Assembly (NCBI RefSeq): GCF_032854445.1
Contig: NC_088295.1
Location: forward strand, 53,923,249-53,987,248
From: Liolophura sinensis
Lineage: Eukaryota; Mollusca; Polyplacophora; Chitonida; Chitonidae
DNA: 64,000 nucleotides
Reading direction: 5' to 3'
The first letter of the stretch is position 1. Each line of letters begins with the position of its first letter. Both the position numbers and the translations under genes were made by a program. Shown here piece after piece: positions 56,588 through 64,000 of this stretch. The notes below the pieces were generated by a model. That model worked only from the letters and a program-made list of their open reading frames with translations, ran no database searches and was not told the origin of the DNA.

Positions 56588-59500
56588 GTATTTTACTTAC
56601 GACTAATCAAGGTTTTGCACAACTAAAAAAACTGAATGCTCACTTTTGTTAATATATACACTATCATTTACTTTAAGAATGCTTTTTCAACTCTGTATGT
56701 TGCCTCAATTAAGTACATATCCTGCCCAGATCAGAAAAATAAGTAGGTCAAGCACACATTCATCAAATCTCGACAATTAAACATGCTTATTACAACTTCA
56801 ATGACAGATCTATTACCTAGACAATAAAATTATAGACTACAATGGACTCTTAATCAATGTAAATTTGAAAGGCCTTAATTAACACCCCAAACTGAATTTC
56901 ATTAGCCCTTCGCAAAAATACAAAGCGTAATAAAGCTTCTGTTACATGTAAACTTGTCATCCAGGAATTCTACACATGCTATATCAGACACAATTCCAAT
57001 CTTCATTATTTTAATTACTAAAATATTCCCACCAACTATATCATTTCATACATGTTTAAATGCAATGGAGTTAATTGTTATGAGTTCCTATATGAACATG
57101 TATGTATAAAAAATGAAGATGTTTGAATTCCCACTTGCAATCATCAAATCAGTCATTCGTTAAATCAATGGGTAATTTACTCTATGACTGCGTGATATTT
57201 TTTTCACCATTTGTTGCTCAAACACAAAGCAACTCACAAACAAGTAAGTCTTTAATTATAATCCAAAAACCATTTGGAGCAGTTTTGCAATGGCAAATGA
57301 ATAACTTTATTAAATCGAAATTGAAATTTCTTGTCCAATCCAGACAGAATCAATTCTCTGTCAACTGTGCCACATATCAATGCATGGGTTTCAAGTATGG
57401 ACACAGATGAACAGGCAGCTTGCCCTCGTCTCCATGGTAACGCAGCTCTGCATAGGGTTCTGACAGCTATAGCGTACTTTTTTGCTTGAGAAGTACAAAC
57501 GTTTACCCAAACGCTTTAAATACAGCTTTTTAAAACCGTGAACATGGTTTTAAATGTTGGAATCAATTGATTGACAAGTGCCATGGTAACGACAGACTGC
57601 CCTAAGTCTTCCAGCTTACATGTATGGGTTAACTATAAATACCATTACATGTTTGTACCCTGAGGGGCATCAAATGTTTCAGAAAAATTTTACGTAGGTA
57701 CTCGTGTAAAGGTAGACTTTCACAACAACATTACCTTTGCCACTGACTTACCTGCCTCCAGTTCTATGAAATAAAGCATTAGTATTCACAATTAAAGTTT
57801 AATTATGCAAAATACTGATAAGAAATAATGCAAAAATAAATCCCTGGAGATACATGTACATATCATTGACAGATTACATCTAATCACTTTAAAAGCACGC
57901 AACACCTTCTATACAAAACTTTCTCACTGACTACCTGTCTCAAGTTCAATGAAATGAAGCAATAATATGTAACCACTTGTTGTCTTTCACAATTAAAGTT
58001 TTAATACCATATACCTAAATCGCATTAAAATCATTCAAATAATGTTCTTCAAGGTTCAATGCTGTACTATACCATCATCATTCCCTGGAGATAGTCAAAC
58101 TAGGTCAGATGGGAATGAGGCTGCGTGAATTTTCCCACACTAGTCAACCCAGTCTGCAGATGCTTTATCCTCCTCAAATCATACACGGAGCTGTGTAGGC
58201 TTTTAATTGGGTGAGGATTGAAATAAAGTCAGAACCAGAATTAGCTATGTACTAAGTATCGAGAGCGCAGGCGGTCTGTGTTTATTGTGTCAGACATCAG
58301 CCAGTGAGCATGTAAATGCATGTACACAGGAAACTAACTGCATGGTGCAGCCGGATCTGACTAAGCTGTACCCATACAGGATACAAACACTACCAGTTAC
58401 TACAGTATTGTTCAAGTCACTATGGTGTCCATCCCTGAAACAACATAATATATCTGTGTAAGTATCTTTATATCCCTTTTGAAATACTAATCATTTTTAT
58501 GAGTTTTTCTCATCTTGCAAAAGAGAAGACACTTCCAAACTACAAATAAATTTTCTTTTCATTTAACTGTAAATATCACTGAATTTACACGTCATTTTGG
58601 AATGAAAAACTTCAAGTGTCAACAGATGGGCAGCCATGGAGAAGTAGTGAAAATGTTTTCTGAAGAAAATTAGTAAAGATTTAATCAACCATAAATTAAA
58701 TCAGATTGACAAAACACAAGTTTATGGTGTCATTGTTGGAATATAAAATAATAAATCACAGGGTGTGTGTTGACCATTCAGTAGAAAAGGTTTGGTCACA
58801 AGGGCACTTGCTTTTACCCTGATAAATTTTTAAAAGAACTTACAGAATCTTCATTTGTCTACATACAAATTTTAAAATGGGTAAAATTATAAAAAAAATA
58901 GTGAAATAAATTTCTGGCGGAAAAGTCTTTGTCTTGCCATGAAATCCTGGGAGAGTTTCACTTGCAGTTAGACACTACAGGGCAAACAAGTACACATATA
59001 TTATAAGCTGTGTTGAGGAGACATATGAATTGCAAATTGTCACTGCAATCAAGTTATTAAATGCTAAACAGCTAGTTAACTGAATAATATAGATATTCAG
59101 GCTTTAAATGCCCTACATTAAATCTAGCTGTCATGTCCGAAGATCTGACTGCTGCTGACTTGTCTTGACAGCCACTTCTAGGTTTGCCAGGAAACTAAGG
59201 AAAGTCATCTCTATTCAGCTGTTCATCGGTTCTAATTTCGAACCGATTTCATACATCTCTCACAGAGGTATTGCTATAGGGGCTGATGGACCACGGTCAA
59301 CTTTTCACTGGAATCGAGTCAACCGAAATGATTGGCCACAGGTCAGAAATTATTCTGACTAACCTCCTGGCCTTGACCTTTCACCTCAGAGGTGCCACAA
59401 TGAGGTCAACACGTCTGCCCAAAGCCCAACCCCAAGAGCTACGCTGATCTTAAGAAAGGTTTCTAAAAATAGCAGGATTAATAATAAATGACTAAATAAA

Positions 59501-61124
59501 AGCCTATTCTTATTAGCCTATTCTTAAGTCCATTAAAATGACATGTTTCAGGCTATAGAATCCACCAATCATAATCTAGCCGCCATTTTGAACACATTTA
59601 GGTCCACAAGAGCTTATGATCCAAAAATGGACTTAAAAACTGTGAAAAATAGTTCAAAGATCATATACACTGACAAGAATATATTTCTGATCAGGTTTGG
59701 GATTAAATCCAGATCATAACTTTCACTGAATTCCATTCAATAGTTAAGGAGATATAATGATTATCAGAAAAATATGAAGTCTTAACTTAGAGAGTATGTC
59801 AAAGGACAGCCATGCTATTAAACATCATTTAATCTGCAAATGGGGTAATTAACTGGCAGTTAATCCATGTACAGGTTTTATTGAATACGATACATTGGGC
59901 ACAGTCAATATTTTTGGTATTACAATGTTATAAACTGCTAATATATGACCGCCGACCTAAGAAACTAGGCTAAACATGTCTCCAATGAGTTTTAATGAAC
60001 AGCTCAAACTACAGTGAACATGCTGTAATGGATGTGTTTGTCAGTCTGTTATGGCCTTAGTTATGATACTGTTAACTGTTTCTTATCTACCCTAATTCCT
60101 GAAACTTTTCCCATATGAAAGAGCAACTTTCTGTGCAATTTAAGCACATTTTTAATTTCATTTTGGAGACAAAACTAGATTGTCTGTAGTTGGTTAGATT
60201 GGCCAGCTTCAGGACCTCACAAAAAGTATAATTTGATCAGTGAACACAGAATAATGCCTTCATAACCTGCTTGAATCCACATCTTGTAAACATGCAAAAA
60301 GGTTGAAGAATTACAGCAGCTACATTTACTGAAATGCTGCACTAGGAGCAGTTGTTGGAAGTACCTCATCCATGTTTGTTACATGGCTGTTGGAACTCCT
60401 GTAGCAGGGGGAAGTATGTGTGTAACTAACTATACAGTGATCTGAGTTATTGAGGAAATAGCAATTACAGAGATCCATTCTGCAGGGGCTGCTCTTAAAC
60501 AGGGCGTATATCCACAACATCTTATGCAGTGTTCAATCTACTAGCTCCTCAACGGGTTTAAACATCAAGCACAAATGAAAACCTCATGGTCTGGGCATGT
60601 AATGATCATAAATCTAGTCCTTTCTACAAAACAGCAAGTTTGGTCGCCACGGCACACACGGCCAGAGTTGATCACAAACACAACAATGGCAAACCACTGG
60701 CAAAAAGGTGTGGCACTAATTATTTGCACTCACAAATACATATATGCATTCAACTTTTATTTACTTATATGTAAGTGCAAGCACCCAAGTCATCAAGCAG
60801 CAGCCTGCTTAAGGCTTATACCATGGATAACACACCCCAAATTCAAGATAGAACCATTCCAAATATGTAAACCCGGTAAATTTTTGCCCACAAGTTTCAT
60901 TAAATATTTATCCTTTAAGCCTAGAAACCTGGCTAGCTTTTCTCTTGACAGCTCTATGCAATTGTACGCTTGGGTGGTCACAGCTTCATACTGTCACAAA
61001 CACTGAAGGCATCTCATACAATTATAATTTTATATTCTTTCTACATTCAGAATATTCCAAGGAAGCAAGGCCAATGCTTTGTATTTGCATGCCGGTGAAA
61101 TGAGTATAACTTTTACATCAATTT

Positions 61125-61235
61125 ATTTATGTTTCTCATGTGCAATTAATGACTGAGAAACTTTCCCACATTTGGCCCAGAGATTATCACACGACCTTAG
61201 CAAGTAACCGGCAAACTTTCCCATGCACAGCATCT
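61125..61235 (-). mobile_element. Possible fragment of the same diverged SINE
   Basis: ACGACCTTAGCAAGTAACCG and CAAACTTTCCCATGCACAG resemble the cognate blocks at 43400 and 54340. Confidence 0.4.
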
Positions 61236-64000
61236 GTAAGTTCAAAATGACAAAGCGCCCAGAATAAAACTTCATTTAACATCATTTGAATGGCCACTGG
61301 ATAGATGTAGACTGCTTCATTCTGCACCAAAACCCTGAGAACAATGATGGCCGGATCATTCTCAAGCATTCCCTTTCTCAGACTTAGGCTGAACCATCAC
61401 CTTGTGTGTCCTTATAGCGACTGAAAGACAAGCACCTTAATAACTTAGCCATGACCTGCCCCTGTTACACCAAACGTAGTCATCTTTTCACCCATATAAA
61501 GTTAATATTAAAATCTTCCCATCATTCTTGACACTAACCAGAGTAATTTTGCTGAATGACTTCATCAAAGTGATTCATACAGTTTTGTCACAGTTACACA
61601 ATAACCATGCATTCATATAGAAACCCAAGACATGCACTGTTACCTAACCAGGACACGCCCTTCAAACATCGACACAAAACCAATCAGACAAGAGCGTTAT
61701 ATACCCTGCAGGGTGTGTTCTGGACAACTGAATCCATCAGTGGGGATGATGCCTGGAGGAGTAATTAGGTAAAGTAGCCAGGACATGAATGATGACATCA
61801 CCAGATCTACTAGCTGGCCAGCTCATCAACATAGTCAGTTCCTTAAAATATATCCTAGAAATATTAACTGAGCATGTGATCAAGTTTCCAAATTATGTTA
61901 AAATTTAAGAATCCATTACCAAATTTCAACTACTTTTTGTCAAGTTTCCACACTTATTATAATTATGTTTAAATTTAGTGTAGAATCTCTTACCAAATTT
62001 CAATTACCTGCTTTAAAGAAATATTAATGTTAACCCTTTAATCAGTCTGTTGTTTTTGGTTGTTATCTTATGCTTTGTTACCTGTTGTTCATTCGACTGG
62101 AACATGGAATTATCTGTGGCAACTCATGGAGCGATATAAACCATTTCCACGCTTCATTCCAGATAGTGAAATATGACATAAGTAAACATCAGCAAACATC
62201 CAATTTTCAAGACAAGCGTCAAGAGCCTGCTTTGATGTCACTATTAAACAGTTTGAAGATCAGAAACCCCACAGAGGAAAGCTCTTGCTTACCTAGAAAG
62301 GTGGACAAGGTTCACCTGTTCCAAGTCCTATTCTTGTCATCTGTTCACCTATTCTACTTTATTGGCACTATTTGAATTTCCATTGCCACAATTCCAACTA
62401 TATACACACTATTCCAATTTCCATCATCACTATATTGCCATGCATCCCTTTTAATGTGTATTGTGACCTGTTGTAATTTGTTCTTATAACTAAAAGACAT
62501 CTCAAAGTCATTAAAGGAGAGCACCACTATATTGTGGGGGTATTTCAGTGCAACACTACTACTTTTTGACGACGAACTGAACTGAACTAGAACTCCAAGG
62601 ACAGAAGTTCATTTGCAGGAACATCTGGCATATCACAACTCGTTAATAATCACATTTTCATCTCTGAAAATGGTACGTCACAATTCAGAGTATCAGCTGC
62701 AGATGCTATCTGTTTGTCCTTGATGTTGAGTATCAAAGCGTTGATGTATGAAAAGGTTAATAAACTAAACAAGAAAGAAGGGTTCTCTAAGTACTCTGAG
62801 AAATTGCCAAATAGGCCACTAGGTTCAGGAACACTAAGAAGAAACCAGGCATACAACGCAAAAGCACTCTCTGGCAAGCATTCATCAGTTCCTCCTTCTG
62901 GCACCAAACTAGCATGTTTGTTTACTATTACGCAGCTTAGAATTCCGCACAGAAACATAATCTTTGGTACGTGAGTGGGGAACATTCTTGTTTATCAGCT
63001 GTAATGATGAACTTCTGGCTTGCGTGTGTAACAAACCTTACATGTATGTATTAACTCATGTTAATATTTCCACAACCATGCTACTTGATACAGAAATGTG
63101 CTGGACAATTTGCTCATTTCATCCATTATCAATGAAGATGTGAAAAGGCAGAATTCATTCATTTGCAGCATGTCACGTACATGAAGACAGTGTTTTTCTC
63201 TGCTCTTTCCCACCATGTACCCAGAAGTTGTTAACAGTAATTCTTACTGAGCCACTTGAGGCATTTATTTCCAACAACAAGATACAACGTAATTACACCA
63301 GAAGGAAACATGAAGGCAGTTTTATCACCTACGCAAAGAGTAGAACAAACAGCTACTGATCATTTGTAACATCCGTATCTTCACTGTTGGGCCACCCAAG
63401 CTGTAAGTTAAACCCCAAATGGCAGTGTGTTCTGATAACTAACACAACAGAGATGAAAACAGGAAGTAAATCATTCCACCGACCCAGAAAACATTTCCTC
63501 ATGTCCAAAATCCAACACGCTGGTGGCATATTAAATTAACACTAATTGTGTGTGCAGATAAATGAAATGGTTGAAGGGCTTGTGCAACAATTTCAAGAAT
63601 TTTCCACTACGTAAGTTACAACATTACAACAGTATAAAAATTCTGAAACTACCTGATTAATAGCACCCTACAATGACACTGATCCACCTAAGCCAATGTC
63701 ATGACAGTAAAGCGAATATTTCCTAAATCTCTATTTTTCCTAAATATTTATTTAGTGGAAGACAAAAAAAAAAAGAAAAAAAAAGAATGAAGTAAGCATC
63801 AGCTGGAAAAGCATGGAAAACTATATACAAAACCACCTGGTCCTGAGCATTATGAACTCTACAAATCCAGATTTGTGTCAGGGGCCTAATGGTCCAGCAT
63901 GTATCTATCACAAATATGAACACATGTGTGCTCAAATATAAACAAAAATCAAAAAAGGAAAGATCTGAGATCTTAATTTATTGCAATACTATTTTCCATA

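Larger units (their letters stand above)
52516..64000. other. Intergenic or long-intron DNA, no gene seen
   Basis: No ORF above about 140 codons and none with recognisable family motifs. Contains the 30-bp repeat, two microsatellites and old SINE fragments. A long intron of an off-window gene cannot be excluded. Confidence 0.55.

Noticed and set aside
59226-59246. Short hairpin TCGGTTC..GAACCGA
   Set aside because: A single 7-bp stem without neighbouring gene end or other structure.

Overview
The window is animal nuclear DNA, most probably from a lophotrochozoan and best fitting a mollusc. The evidence is intron-split genes with GT-AG splice sites, conserved animal proteins, AT-rich noncoding DNA, and many copies of two tRNA-headed SINE families of the mollusc/brachiopod type. 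The species cannot be named from the sequence alone.

Left part (1 to about 10.9 kb): two genes lie head to head across a compact promoter of about 200 bp. URB1, a nucleolar 60S ribosome biogenesis factor, is on the minus strand; only its first three coding exons are inside the window. CHMP1B, an ESCRT-III subunit, is on the plus strand and complete in seven exons (202 aa). Each has an inverted-repeat, MITE-like element in an intron.

Middle-left (15.5 to 24.3 kb): the last nine recognised coding exons of ASCC3, the activating signal cointegrator helicase, lie on the minus strand, tail to tail with CHMP1B. They encode the C-terminal Sec63-type domain. Three of these exons (ends at 24148, 23770 and 20087) are followed in their downstream introns by duplicated copies of the exon 3' end together with its splice donor. 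One has grown into an array of about 1 kb with 120-bp units. Upstream ASCC3 exons were not found to the right of 24.26 kb.

Middle (24.6 to 31.5 kb): two large minisatellites (101-bp and 64-bp units) and gene-poor DNA.

Middle-right (31.56 to 41.77 kb): a plus-strand gene for a single-pass receptor I cannot assign to a named family. In order it encodes an SUEL-type (galactose-binding lectin) domain, a cysteine-containing CUB-like module, a Thr/Ser-rich mucin-like stalk, one membrane helix and a cytoplasmic tail of about 716 residues. The tail holds seven near-identical 77-residue repeats, each with three tyrosines in SH2-ligand-like contexts. The signal-peptide exon was not located.

Right part (41.8 to 64 kb): I see no convincing gene. 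It holds SINEs, a satellite cluster (36-bp units at 50.5 to 51.3 kb, 21-bp units at 51.6 to 52.5 kb, 30-bp units at 54.5 kb) and microsatellites. One isolated possible exon is noted at 51.43 kb.

The genes are not functionally linked, apart from the shared URB1/CHMP1B promoter. The most unusual signals are the repeated exon-donor duplications in ASCC3, the repeat-expanded tyrosine-rich receptor tail, and a SINE fragment whose target-site duplication copied a splice donor.
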